Of a stretch of 36,095 nucleotides of DNA, positions 17,783-26,702 are shown piece after piece. This DNA comes from an uncultured Reyranella sp. (GTDB lineage: Bacteria; Pseudomonadota; Alphaproteobacteria; Reyranellales; Reyranellaceae), in assembly GCF_945957355.1 (NCBI RefSeq), contig NZ_CAMFKM010000032.1, positions 1 through 36,095 on the forward strand, written 5' to 3'. Made by a program: the position numbers and the translations under genes. The notes under the pieces were generated by a model. The model saw only the letters and a program-made list of their open reading frames with translations. It made no database searches and was not told where the DNA came from. The first letter of the stretch is position 1; every line of letters starts with the position of its first letter.

Positions 17783-18649
17783 CTAGAACGTGACAAGCCT
17801 GAACGAAATCTCGCCGCCCAGCGTCGCGCCGGCGGCCAGCCGCGCCAGCCCGACCGCGCCGTTAGCGTGACTTACCGGCTCGACACAGAAGTAGCTTTGG
17901 CCGTCGGGAACATGGATCACCAGATGACGAAATGCCTCCGTCGCGGACAGGACGACACGAAGTCCACGTTGCGGCCATGTGACGGTGGCCAGGCCATCCC
18001 AGCCATCGAAGCAATGATCGAGCCCCATTCCCTCGACCCGGCGCGAGCGGGAGAAATCCCACTCCGGCGGCACCGGCGCACGCTGCAGCGGCAGGACGTC
18101 CGCATCGGTCTGCCATACGCCCCCAAGGCGGCAGGTGAGTTCAGTATCGGCATCCCGCGCGAAGAAAGGATGCAGGCCCAGGCCCGCCGGCACGCCGCGA
18201 TCCTCTAGGTTCTCGATCGACAGGCCGATTGTTAGCCCCGTTTCGTCGAGCGCGAAGGTCTGACGCGCGCGGTAGCGGAACGGCCAGCCGGCCGCGCCCT
18301 CACCGCGCTCGTGGACGAAGGCCAGCTCGGCCGAAAGCCGGTCGTGGCGTACCACGCCCCAGCCCCGCGCCCAGCCATCACCGTGCATGGGATGACGCAC
18401 ACCCGGCCAGCTCGCGTGCAGGTGAATGACCTCATCCCCGAAGGCGAGACGGCCGTTCGCGATGCGATTGGAAAACGGCACCAGCGGATAGCAGGCCGTA
18501 TCTTTTCCGGTGCCCGTAGCGAGGGCCGCGTTCGAGGCCGGGCGCAGCAGATCGCCCACGCCCTCCATCGCAAATCGCGCGATCGAACCGCCCGCCTCCG
18601 GTGCCAGATCGAGCGCCAGCCGACCCGCCCGCAGCGACAAAAGCGTCAC
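17783..18649 (-). CDS. Aldose 1-epimerase (galactose mutarotase-like)
   Basis: A 288-aa beta-rich protein starting at GTG 18649. CYPLVPFSNRIANGRL carries the conserved NRI. HPMHGDGWARGW carries the His-Gly-x-x-W-type motif. GLHPFF (second His) and VEPVSHANGA complete the GalM-like active-site pattern. It interconverts alpha and beta anomers of aldoses, supplying the beta-pyranose to the sugar dehydrogenase encoded next. It is the first gene of a four-gene minus-strand operon and divergent from the HpaI-type aldolase gene, with 57 bases between starts. Confidence 0.9.
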   Translation of the reverse strand: MTLLSLRAGRLALDLAPEAGGSIARFAMEGVGDLLRPASNAALATGTGKDTACYPLVPFSNRIANGRLAFGDEVIHLHASWPGVRHPMHGDGWARGWGVVRHDRLSAELAFVHERGEGAAGWPFRYRARQTFALDETGLTIGLSIENLEDRGVPAGLGLHPFFARDADTELTCRLGGVWQTDADVLPLQRAPVPPEWDFSRSRRVEGMGLDHCFDGWDGLATVTWPQRGLRVVLSATEAFRHLVIHVPDGQSYFCVEPVSHANGAVGLARLAAGATLGGEISFRLVTF

Positions 18650-18706
18650 ACCATCCCCCGTCGCTGTGTAAACTCCCCCGTCCTGAAATCACGAGGAAAC
18701 GCATCG

Positions 18707-19489
18707 ATGTCGAACATGCTGAAGAAGCGGCTGCAAGCCGGCAAGGCCTGCGTCAACGGATGGCTGGCGATCCCCGACGGCTTCGCCGCCGAGACCATGG
18801 CGCAATGCGGCTGGGACAGCGTCACCGTCGACATGCAGCATGGCGTGCAGGACTACCTCTCGATGGTCCGCTGCTTCCAGGCGATGGACAAGCATCCGAT
18901 CACTCCGCTGGTGCGGGTGCCGTGGAACGAGCCCGGCATCGTCGGCAAGGTCCTCGACGGCGGCGCCTGGGGCGTGATCTGTCCGATGGTCAACACGGCC
19001 GCCGAAGCCAAGGCGCTGGTCTCCTATGCGCTCTATCCGCCCAAGGGCAAGCGCTCCAACGGCCCGATCCGCGCCGGCGCCTATGGCGAGGCGACGCCCT
19101 ACCAGGCGATGGCCAACGACGAGGTGCTGATCATCCCGATGATCGAGACGCAGGAGGCGATCGACAACATCGACGCCATCCTCGATGTGCCGGGCGTCAG
19201 TGGCATCTATATCGGACCGTCCGACCTCGGCCTGTCACTCGGCCTGAAGCCGATGCTCGACCGAGAGGAGCCGCAAATCCTGGCGATCTACGACAAGCTG
19301 CTCGCCGCCACCAGGAAGCGCGGCCAGTTCGCCGGCCTGCACAACGGCACCGGCAGCTACGCCGCGAAGATGATTCACAAGGGCTTCCAGCTCGTCACCA
19401 TCGCCAACGATGCCGGCCTGATGGCCAAGGCCGCGCGCGAGGCCGTGGACATCACCCGCAAGGAAGGCGGGCCGACGGCCGCCAGGTAA
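18707..19489 (+). CDS. HpcH/HpaI-family class II aldolase
   Basis: A 260-aa TIM-barrel protein. ATG 18707 is preceded by GAGGAA and starts the conserved part; the frame is open upstream but antisense to the epimerase gene. VNGWLAIPDG, VTVDMQHGVQDY (the general base His), PLVRVPWNEPG (Arg), IPMIETQEAIDNIDAI (metal Glu) and GIYIGPSDLGLSLG (metal Asp) mark the pyruvate/2-oxo-acid aldolases such as HpaI or 2-keto-3-deoxy-L-rhamnonate aldolase. The substrate is probably a 2-keto-3-deoxy acid. Its proximity to sugar oxidation genes fits a non-phosphorylative sugar-acid route (inference). Confidence 0.9.
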   Translation: MSNMLKKRLQAGKACVNGWLAIPDGFAAETMAQCGWDSVTVDMQHGVQDYLSMVRCFQAMDKHPITPLVRVPWNEPGIVGKVLDGGAWGVICPMVNTAAEAKALVSYALYPPKGKRSNGPIRAGAYGEATPYQAMANDEVLIIPMIETQEAIDNIDAILDVPGVSGIYIGPSDLGLSLGLKPMLDREEPQILAIYDKLLAATRKRGQFAGLHNGTGSYAAKMIHKGFQLVTIANDAGLMAKAAREAVDITRKEGGPTAAR

Positions 19490-19501
19490 GGCTGCCGAAG
19501 C

Positions 19502-20674
19502 GTGCGCTTCTCGAACGCCACGCTGCCCGACGGCAGCCGTTGCGACATTGAGGTCGAGGGAGGGCGGATCTCCGCCTTCCTCCCGACCTCGCCGTCGACG
19601 CCGGATGCCGTCGATCTCGGCGGCACGATCGTCCTGCCGCCGCTCGTCGACGGCCACATCCATCTCGACAAGACCCTGCTCGGCCTGCCCTGGGTGCCCA
19701 ATCAATCCGCCGGCAACCAGGTCTCCGACCGAATCGAAGCCGAGCGTCGGGTGCGCGCGGCTCGCATGGTGCCGGAATTCGAGACCGGCTCGAACCTGGT
19801 GCGCCAAGTCGTGGCCAGCGGCACCTTGCACATGCGCACACATGTCGACATCGACAACCAGCTCGGACTTCGGAACCTCCACGAAGTCCTGAAAATCCGC
19901 GAGCATTTCCGCGACCTCGTCACGATCGAGATCGTGGCCTTCCCGCAAAGCGGCATCCTGCGCTCGCCTGGCACGGCGGCGCTGCTCGACGAGGCGATCA
20001 CGCAGGGCGCGGACCTCGTCGGCGGCCTCGACCCGGTCGGCATCGACGGCGACCTCGACGCCCATCTCGATGCGGTGTTCGGCATCGCCCAGCGTCACAG
20101 CGCCGGCGTCGACATCCACCTGCATGACGGCGGCGAAGGCGGCCTCGCGCAGATTATGGCCATCGCGGCCCGCACCGAGGCGTTGGGCCTGCAGGGCAAG
20201 GTCGCGGTGAGCCACGCCTTCGCGCTGGGCTCGGTCCCGACCGACAGCGCCACCCGCGCCGCCGACACGCTCGCCCGTGCAGGCGTCGCGATCATGAGTC
20301 ATGGGCCGGGCGGCGCCACCATTCCGCCACTCAAGCTGCTGCGCGAGCACGGCGTCGAGGTGTTCGGCGGCTCGGACAATATTCGGGATGCCTGGTCGCC
20401 GTTCGGCAGCGGCGACATGCTGGAGCGCGCCATGCTGATCGGCTATCGCGCCAACTTCCGCCACGACGCGGAGCTGGCGCTCGCCCTCGACATGGTGACA
20501 GCGGCGGGAGCCCGCGTCCTGGGGCTCGCCGACTACGGCATCAAGGCCGGCGGTCCCGCGGACTTCGTGACGGTCGAAGCGACCACGCTCGCCGAAGCCG
20601 TGGCCACCCGCAAACGCCGAAGCCTCGTGGTCAAGGCCGGCCGCATCGTCGCCCGGGACGGTACGCTGGTCTAG
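19502..20674 (+). CDS. CodA-like amidohydrolase family protein
   Basis: A 390-aa metal-dependent amidohydrolase starting at GTG 19502, 12 bases after the aldolase stop. VDGHIHLDKTLLG gives the HxH metal pair. THVDID, VDIHLHDGGEG and GKVAVSHAFALG supply the further histidines, and VFGGSDNIRDAWSPFGSGDM supplies the metal Asp. This set is typical of the cytosine deaminase / N-isopropylammelide branch. It probably deaminates or ring-opens a heterocyclic amide; the substrate is unknown. Overlap in function with the upstream aldolase is not obvious. Confidence 0.88.
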   Translation: MRFSNATLPDGSRCDIEVEGGRISAFLPTSPSTPDAVDLGGTIVLPPLVDGHIHLDKTLLGLPWVPNQSAGNQVSDRIEAERRVRAARMVPEFETGSNLVRQVVASGTLHMRTHVDIDNQLGLRNLHEVLKIREHFRDLVTIEIVAFPQSGILRSPGTAALLDEAITQGADLVGGLDPVGIDGDLDAHLDAVFGIAQRHSAGVDIHLHDGGEGGLAQIMAIAARTEALGLQGKVAVSHAFALGSVPTDSATRAADTLARAGVAIMSHGPGGATIPPLKLLREHGVEVFGGSDNIRDAWSPFGSGDMLERAMLIGYRANFRHDAELALALDMVTAAGARVLGLADYGIKAGGPADFVTVEATTLAEAVATRKRRSLVVKAGRIVARDGTLV

Positions 20675-20723
20675 GCCCGATCGCGGTGGTAAAGGCGCGA
20701 TCCCTTTCGCGTCAGGATCGACA

Positions 20724-22256
20724 ATGGCGTCGCGTCAGGCCGTGCTCGGCATGGAGCAGGCTTCCTTCTTCTACGGCTCGGGCCGCGTCTTCGAGAACGT
20801 GTCGTTCCTGCTCGACGATGCGCGCACGGCACTGGTCGGCGAGAACGGCGCCGGCAAGTCGACCTTGCTGAAGTGCCTGACGGGCACACTGGAACTCAAT
20901 GCCGGCGAGGTCATCCGCTCGCGCGGCCTGCGCATCGGCCAGGTGCCGCAGGACGTACCCGAGGGCCTCGCGGGCCAGCCCGTGCGCGACGTGCTGGCTC
21001 AGTCATTGGTCACCGTCGGCCAGGAGGGCGAGGATTGGCGCATCGACGTTCTGATCGACGAGATCGGCGTCGATCCGGAGATGCTCGACAAGTCGTTCGG
21101 CACGCTTTCGGGTGGCTGGCAGCGGCTGATGCTGATCGCAGCGGCGGCACGGCTCGAGGAGCCCGACATCCTGATCCTCGATGAGCCGACCAACCATCTC
21201 GACCTCGCCAACATCAACACGCTGGAGCGCTGGCTTACCGCCGAGTTCGCCGTGCCGATGCTGATCGTGAGCCACGACCGCGAGTTCCTCGACCGGGTGA
21301 CAGAGCGCACGCTGTTCCTGCGTTCGGACGGCGTGCATGCCTTCAAGACGCGTTTCTCGATCGCACGCGAGGAACTGCTGCGCCGCGACGCCACTGCGGC
21401 GGCGCGGGCGCGCCAGGAGGACCGCGAGATCAAGCGGCTGGAGCAGGCCGCCGCGCGCTACAAGGTCTGGGCGGTCAAGAATCCCGATCTCAACAAGCGC
21501 AAGAACGCCGTCGAGAGCCGCATTGCGCGCATCGAGAAGGAGCGCACGCAGACCTATGCCGCGCGCGAACGCCGGCTCGAACTGGCCGACGGCGACATCG
21601 ACGCCAAGGTGGCGCTGCGCCTGTCGAACCTCGACGTGACGGTGCCTGGCGGCAACCGCAAGCTGATCGGCATCGAGCGCCTCGCCATTGCCGCGGGCGA
21701 ACGCGTGGCGCTGCTCGGTACCAACGGGGCCGGCAAGTCGACACTTCTTGCCGCGCTGGCCGCCGCCTACGAACCCGGCCGCGAGCATTACGACGGGCAA
21801 GCCGCCGTGCGGTTCAATCCAGCCTGCCGGCTGGTCTACTTCGACCAGACGATGAGCGATCTGCCGACGACGACGAAGATCCTCGACTATGTGGTCGAGG
21901 CCGAAGGCGTCACCGAGAAGGACGCGATCCGCCACCTCGCCGGTGCGGGCTTCGCCTTCGTGCGGCTGAAGGAGCCGATTGGCGTGCTGAGCCACGGCGA
22001 GCGCGCGCGGCTGGTCTTCCTCAAGATGAAGCTGCTGCGGCCGAACTTCTACGTGCTCGACGAGCCGACCAACCATCTCGACATCGAGGGCCAGGAAGAC
22101 CTCGAGGAACAGCTGGAGAAGAGCGACGTGTCGTGCCTCTTCGTGAGCCACGACCGCTTCTTCACGCGCACCGTGGCGACCCGCTTCCTGGAGATCCGCA
22201 AGGGCCGACTCGTCGAGACCGAAGACGCCGACGCCTTCTTCGATTCGCAGGTGTAA
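20724..22256 (+). CDS. ABC-F family ATPase
   Basis: A 510-aa protein with two ABC domains in tandem and no membrane segment. Domain 1 has GENGAGKST, LSGGWQRLM and LILDEPTNHLD. Domain 2 has GTNGAGKST, LSHGERARL and YVLDEPTNHLD. The linker (about residues 215-305) is charged and helical. This is the architecture of ABC-F proteins, most of which act on ribosomes, as in Uup or ribosome rescue factors; resistance types also exist. It ends near a hairpin shared with the convergent Hsp70-like gene. Confidence 0.93.
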   Translation: MASRQAVLGMEQASFFYGSGRVFENVSFLLDDARTALVGENGAGKSTLLKCLTGTLELNAGEVIRSRGLRIGQVPQDVPEGLAGQPVRDVLAQSLVTVGQEGEDWRIDVLIDEIGVDPEMLDKSFGTLSGGWQRLMLIAAAARLEEPDILILDEPTNHLDLANINTLERWLTAEFAVPMLIVSHDREFLDRVTERTLFLRSDGVHAFKTRFSIAREELLRRDATAAARARQEDREIKRLEQAAARYKVWAVKNPDLNKRKNAVESRIARIEKERTQTYAARERRLELADGDIDAKVALRLSNLDVTVPGGNRKLIGIERLAIAAGERVALLGTNGAGKSTLLAALAAAYEPGREHYDGQAAVRFNPACRLVYFDQTMSDLPTTTKILDYVVEAEGVTEKDAIRHLAGAGFAFVRLKEPIGVLSHGERARLVFLKMKLLRPNFYVLDEPTNHLDIEGQEDLEEQLEKSDVSCLFVSHDRFFTRTVATRFLEIRKGRLVETEDADAFFDSQV

Positions 22257-22286
22257 CCGCTTCCTCCCATTTGAATGGGGAGGCGG
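22257..22286. terminator. Hairpin between convergent genes
   Basis: CCGC..TCC..CCCATT pairs with AATGGGGAGGCGG around a loop of a few bases, with a small bulge, directly after the ABC-F stop and before the end of the Hsp70-like gene. There is no long T-run, so it may only slow polymerase or protect 3' ends of both transcripts. Confidence 0.55.
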
Positions 22287-22289
22287 AAA

Positions 22290-23540
22290 TCACCCCACCC
22301 GCCCCGCCATCCGCGCAAGACCAAGGGCGACGGAAAGAAGGTCGGACCCTCCGGCGGTCCTCGCGGACGGGGCCGCCCGCGCGACGGCGGTACGGACGGC
22401 GGGGACGCGGCTCGATCCGCCGGTGAGGAAGATCGTCTCGATCGCATCGGGCTCGAGACCGGCCGCGGCAATGCACTCGCCCGCGGCCTTGTGGAGCCGC
22501 TCCGTCGCGGCGCCGATCGCACGGTCGAACGCACGGCGCGTCGCAAGGGCCGAGAGACCGGCTTCGAGGAAGGCCAGCGGGATCGTGGCACGGTCCTCGG
22601 CGCTCAACACGATCTTGGCATCCTCGACGGCGAAGGCGACGCGATGGCCGAGGCTCTCGTGCACCAGCTTCAGCAGACGCGCCACCTTCTCCGGCTCGGC
22701 GGCCAGCGACTGAAGCTCGGCGATCTCGCGTTCGTTGCGGTAGGTGTAGGCGAAGTTGATCGTCGCCCAGGTGGCGAGCTGATGATAGAGCGCGTTCGGC
22801 ATCGGCAGGTTCTTCTCGACCAGCCGCGTGCCGAGACCCAGCAGCGGCATCACCGACGTGAGGGAGAGCGCGGTGTCGAGGTCCGTGCCGCCCAGCCGCA
22901 CGCCGGACGTCGCGAGCACGTCGTCGCTGCGGTCCGCCCGGTCGCGGCGTCCCGGCCCGACGCGGACGATCGAGAAATCGCTCGTGCCGCCGCCGATGTC
23001 GGCGATCAGCACCAGCTCCTCGCGCGTCACGGTCTGTTCGTAGTGATGGGCGGCCGCAATGGGTTCGTAGGCAAAGGCGATATCGCGGAAGCCGGCCTCG
23101 CGCGCCACGCGCTCCAGCACTTCCTGCGCGCGCGCATCCGCCCTGTCGTCGTCGTCGACGAAGCGCACCGGGCGCCCCATCACGACCGAGGTGATCTCCT
23201 CGCCGGCGAACGCCTCGGCCTTTTGCTTGAGGTTCTGCAAGAAGATCTCGACCACCTTGGTGAGCGGCACCTTGCGGCCGCCGAGACTGGTCTCCTCGTC
23301 GATCAGGGACGAACCCAGGATGGATTTCAGCGCCCGCATCAGGCGACCCTCGGTGTGATCGACATAGGCCGCGATGGCGGCCTCGCCCAGCAGCACCCGG
23401 CCCTTGGTCTCCTGGTCGAAGAAGACCGCGCTCGGGAGCAGCGTATTGTCGCCCTCGACAGGCGCCAGCACCGCGATGCCATTGCGCACAATGCCGATCG
23501 CCGAATTCGACGTGCCGAAATCAAGTCCGCAGGCGGTCAT
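22290..23540 (-). CDS. Hsp70-family protein, YegD-like
   Basis: A 416-aa actin-fold ATPase of the Hsp70 family lacking the substrate-binding domain and lid of DnaK, as in YegD. Phosphate loop 1 is GLDFGTSNSAIG, phosphate loop 2 is IADIGGGTSDFSI and the adenosine motif is LTGGSSRVP. I choose ATG 23540 over 23573, because AAGGGGA lies five bases upstream and the conserved sequence starts at once. Its role is unknown; it probably acts as a nucleotide-dependent chaperone-like factor in the cytoplasm. Confidence 0.9.
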   Translation of the reverse strand: MTACGLDFGTSNSAIGIVRNGIAVLAPVEGDNTLLPSAVFFDQETKGRVLLGEAAIAAYVDHTEGRLMRALKSILGSSLIDEETSLGGRKVPLTKVVEIFLQNLKQKAEAFAGEEITSVVMGRPVRFVDDDDRADARAQEVLERVAREAGFRDIAFAYEPIAAAHHYEQTVTREELVLIADIGGGTSDFSIVRVGPGRRDRADRSDDVLATSGVRLGGTDLDTALSLTSVMPLLGLGTRLVEKNLPMPNALYHQLATWATINFAYTYRNEREIAELQSLAAEPEKVARLLKLVHESLGHRVAFAVEDAKIVLSAEDRATIPLAFLEAGLSALATRRAFDRAIGAATERLHKAAGECIAAAGLEPDAIETIFLTGGSSRVPAVRTAVARAAPSARTAGGSDLLSVALGLARMAGRVG

Positions 23541-23637
23541 CACAGTCCCCTTGGGTCGCGAAGGGGATGTCATCTATTACGATGCGCCGCGCGTTGCCAG
23601 ATTGTTTCTTTTCGCCTTGCCCATGCGCGATGGAGGG

Positions 23638-24414
23638 TTAGGCGACGATTTCGCCGCGGAAGGCCCAGCGCGTCATGCGCTTCTCGACGATGGCGCAGAC
23701 CGCGTACATGGCGACGCCCATGATGGCGATGGCGAACAGGCCGGCGAAGGTGGTGGGTGCGTCGTTGCGGGCGCTGGCCGACAGCATCAGGAAGCCGATC
23801 CCGTTGTTGCCGCCCACCGTCTCGGAAATCACCGAGCCGATGAAGGCCAGCGTGATCGCCACCTTGAGGCTGGCGAACAGGTAGGGCATGGCGCGTGGGA
23901 TACCGACCTTGGTCAGGATCTCCAGCCGCGACGCGCCAAGGCTGCGCAGCACGTCGCGCATCTCGGGCTCAATGGTGGCAAGCCCGGTCGCCACGTTCAC
24001 CACGATGGGAAAGAAGCTGATCACGAAGGCGGTGATAACGGCCGGCAGCGAGCCGACGCCGACCCAGATCATCAGGATCGGCACGATCGCCACCTTGGGG
24101 ATCGCGTTGAAGGCGATCAACAGCGGATAGAGGCCGGAATAGATGAACGGTGAAGCGCCGACCGCGAGCCCCAGCAGCAGGCCGCCGGCAATGGCCAGCA
24201 GGAAGCCGATCGTCGTGGTCCACAGCGTGTCCCAGCAATAGGCCATCAGGATATCGAAGCGCTGGACGAACACCGCGAAGATCCTGGTCGGCTTCGGCAG
24301 GATGATCTCCGGCACCTGGAAGACGATGCAGCAGACTTCCCAGACGATCAGCAGGCCCGCGAGGAAGAGCCACGGCATCGCATGCTTCAGCGCCTCGCGC
24401 TTGAGGTCGCTCAT
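23638..24414 (-). CDS. ABC transporter permease (TauC/SsuC type)
   Basis: A 258-aa inner-membrane permease with about six helices. The cytoplasmic coupling loop has the EAA-type motif (EMRDVLRSLGASRLEILTKVGIPRAMPYLFASLKVA). ATG 24414 overlaps the ATPase stop codon as ATGA, so the two are translated together. It belongs to the nitrate/sulfonate/taurine/thiamine-precursor group of importers. It is the last gene of a binding protein, ATPase, permease operon. Confidence 0.92.
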   Translation of the reverse strand: MSDLKREALKHAMPWLFLAGLLIVWEVCCIVFQVPEIILPKPTRIFAVFVQRFDILMAYCWDTLWTTTIGFLLAIAGGLLLGLAVGASPFIYSGLYPLLIAFNAIPKVAIVPILMIWVGVGSLPAVITAFVISFFPIVVNVATGLATIEPEMRDVLRSLGASRLEILTKVGIPRAMPYLFASLKVAITLAFIGSVISETVGGNNGIGFLMLSASARNDAPTTFAGLFAIAIMGVAMYAVCAIVEKRMTRWAFRGEIVA

Positions 24415-25196
24415 GGCGCGTGCTCCTGGTGGATACGATCGCGCAGCTCGTGGACGATGTCGACGAAGTGCGGCTCGAACGTGGTGGCGAGCGTGCGCGG
24501 CCGCGGGATGTCGATCTTCTTCGCCAGCACGATGCGGCCGGGGCGCCGGCTCATCACATAGACCGTGTCGGCGAGATAGACCGCCTCGCGCAGATCGTGC
24601 GTCACCAGCACGCCGGTAAACCGCTTCTCCAGCCACAGCGCCTGCATGACGCCCCACAGCTCCTCGCGCGTGAAGGCGTCGAGGGCGCCGAACGGCTCGT
24701 CGAGCATCAGCAGCTCGGGCTCGTGGATCAGCGCCCGGCACAGGTTCGAGCGCTGCTGCATGCCGCCGGAGAGCTGCCAGGGATACTTGTCGGCGAAATC
24801 CTGCAGCCCGACAGTCTTCAGGAGCCTCATCGCCCGCTCGACATACTCCGCGCGATGGCTGCGGAAGCGGCGCTTGTGCGGCTCGACCACCTCCATGGGC
24901 AGGAGGATGTTGTTCATGGTCGTGCGCCACGGCATCAGGGTCGGGTTCTGGAACGCCATGCCGACGCCCTTGATCGGCCCCGTCACCTTCTTGCCGCCCA
25001 CCGTGATCTCACCGCCCGACGGCGGCAGGAGGCCAGTGACCAGCTTCATGATGGTGGACTTGCCGCAGCCCGACGGGCCGACGACGGCGATGAACTCGCC
25101 CTTGTCGATGCCGAGAGTGGCATCGGCAAGAGCCAGCGTCGTGTCCTTGCCGAGCCGGTAGGTGAGACTGACGCCCTTGAGATCGACGAAGGCCAT
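24411..25196 (-). CDS. ABC transporter ATP-binding protein (TauB/SsuB type)
   Basis: A 261-aa ATPase. Walker A is GPSGCGKST (about residues 40-48), the Q-loop is AFQNPTLMPW, the signature is LSGGMQQR, Walker B is LLMLDEPFGALD and the switch His is in LVTHDLREAVYLADTV. It drives import through the permease encoded just downstream, which overlaps it by 4 bases. Length and the MPW after the Q-loop fit the TauB/SsuB/ThiZ group. Confidence 0.93.
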   Translation of the reverse strand: MAFVDLKGVSLTYRLGKDTTLALADATLGIDKGEFIAVVGPSGCGKSTIMKLVTGLLPPSGGEITVGGKKVTGPIKGVGMAFQNPTLMPWRTTMNNILLPMEVVEPHKRRFRSHRAEYVERAMRLLKTVGLQDFADKYPWQLSGGMQQRSNLCRALIHEPELLMLDEPFGALDAFTREELWGVMQALWLEKRFTGVLVTHDLREAVYLADTVYVMSRRPGRIVLAKKIDIPRPRTLATTFEPHFVDIVHELRDRIHQEHAP

Positions 25197-25214
25197 TGCC
25201 TCGGGCTCGGTCGC

Positions 25215-26228
25215 TTACTTGGACACCATCCGGTCGGCCTTGGGCGGCAAGTAAGCGTTGCTGAACACCTTGTCGGGGGCCGGCGCATTGGGCAGGCCGA
25301 AGGCCTCCGACACGTCCTTCACCGCGCGGGCGAAGCGGGCCGGGTCGACGTCACCCATGCCATTGGCCTTGACGTAGGGCGTCAGGATGTTGGTCTCCAG
25401 CGAGATCTTGAGACGCTCCATCTCGAGCTTCTCGTCGATCAGCGGGTCGCGCTTCTTGGCGGCGGCGATGCCGAGCTGCGGGTTGGCGATGACGTCCTTC
25501 CAGCCCTTCATGGTGGCGGCGAGGAAGCCCTTCACGGCCTTCTCGTTCTTGGCCATCTCGCCGGAGATCACGACGCCGTTGCCGTAGACGTCCATGCCGA
25601 AATCGACGAAGCGCATCGCGACGATGTCCTCGAAGGCCACGCCGCGCGCCTTGAGGTCCAGCATCGACGAAAAATAGTGGCCGGAGATGAAATCGACCGT
25701 GCCCTGGACCAGACTCTGCTCGCGCAGCTGCGGCGTCAGGTTCACGTGCTCCCACTTGGTGATGCCGTTCTTCTTGGCGAAGGCCGGGAACAGGCGGAAG
25801 CTGGCGTCGAACACCGGCGCGCCGAGCTTCTTGCCCTCGAGGTCCTTCGGCGTCTTGATGCCGCTCTTCTTCAGCGCATAGACCCCGAACGGCGCGAAAT
25901 CGTACACCATGAACACGCAGAGCACTTCCTTGCCCGGGTTCTTGGCATTGTATTCGATGGTCGAATTCACATCGGCGAAGCCGATCTGATAGGCCCCCGT
26001 GGCCACGCGCTGGACCGCGCCGGCCGAGCCCTGGCCGGGATCCATCGTGACGTCGAGGCCTTCCGCCTTGTAGTAGCCCTTCTCCAGCGCCACCAGGAAC
26101 GGCGAGGTCGGGCCCTGGAAGACCCAGTCCAGGGTGAACTTGATGGCGGTCTGGGCATTGGCCGGGAGGCTCCCGAGCGCTAGCGCGACCGCTGCCGCAC
26201 CGCCCAGCACCTTGGCGAATTTGCTCAT
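25215..26228 (-). CDS. NMT1/THI5-like ABC transporter substrate-binding protein
   Basis: A 337-aa periplasmic protein. Its Sec signal peptide covers residues 1-26 (lysine, hydrophobic AAAVALALGSLPANAQ, cleavage after ANAQ). The mature part begins with FTLDWVFQGPTSPFLVALEKGYY and continues with GLDVTMDPGQGS and GADV-like YQIGFADVNS. This is the NMT1 pattern of hydroxymethylpyrimidine, riboflavin or sulfonate binding proteins. It heads the importer operon. The ligand may be a pyrimidine or flavin precursor (inference). Its promoter must lie within the short space up to 26295, because the decayed exporter copy begins there. Confidence 0.9.
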   Translation of the reverse strand: MSKFAKVLGGAAAVALALGSLPANAQTAIKFTLDWVFQGPTSPFLVALEKGYYKAEGLDVTMDPGQGSAGAVQRVATGAYQIGFADVNSTIEYNAKNPGKEVLCVFMVYDFAPFGVYALKKSGIKTPKDLEGKKLGAPVFDASFRLFPAFAKKNGITKWEHVNLTPQLREQSLVQGTVDFISGHYFSSMLDLKARGVAFEDIVAMRFVDFGMDVYGNGVVISGEMAKNEKAVKGFLAATMKGWKDVIANPQLGIAAAKKRDPLIDEKLEMERLKISLETNILTPYVKANGMGDVDPARFARAVKDVSEAFGLPNAPAPDKVFSNAYLPPKADRMVSK

Positions 26229-26295
26229 TTTCTCGATCCCCCTGAGTTCCCTATCGGCGACTCTTAGGCGGACATTTCACGCCCGCCAAGGGGAT

Positions 26296-26702
26296 ATCAG
26301 GCAGATTCTATGCCAGCCTGCTGCGTGGCCGCCAGCCCGCGCGAAAGCACCGCCCTGGGCGATCAGCGCCTGGCAGGCCCCCTGCTCCACGACCCGTCCG
26401 TGCTCGAACACGACGACCTGGTCGGCGTCGCGGATTGTCAACAGGCGGTGCGCGATCACGAAAGTGGTGCGGCCCTGCATCAGCACCTTCAGCGCCTTCT
26501 GGATGCGCGCCTCGGTGACCGAATCGAGGGCGCTGGTCGCTTCGTCGAGGATCAGGATCGGCGGGTTCTTGAGCAGCGCGCGCGCGATCGCGAGGCGCTG
26601 GCGTTCGCCGCCCGACAGGGTGGTGCCGCGCTCGCCGACCAGCGTGCCGTAACCCTGCGGCTGACGCATGATGAAGTCATGCGCCCCGGCGAGCCTGGCG
26701 GC
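26296..26702 (-). pseudogene. Decayed duplicate of the 3' end of the NdvA-like ABC exporter gene
   Basis: This segment of 407 bases matches 28308-28713, the 3' end of the intact exporter gene, in the same orientation. I count about 11 differences (about 97% identity), all outside a 271-base core (26375-26645) that is identical to 28386-28656. It encodes LSGGERQR, Walker B and the H-loop but no Walker A. One extra C near 26335 shifts the frame, so the exporter's C-terminus is lost, and Tyr and Glu codons of the intact copy are changed to Cys and Gly. It ends at 26702 by joining an integrase fragment. Confidence 0.9.
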
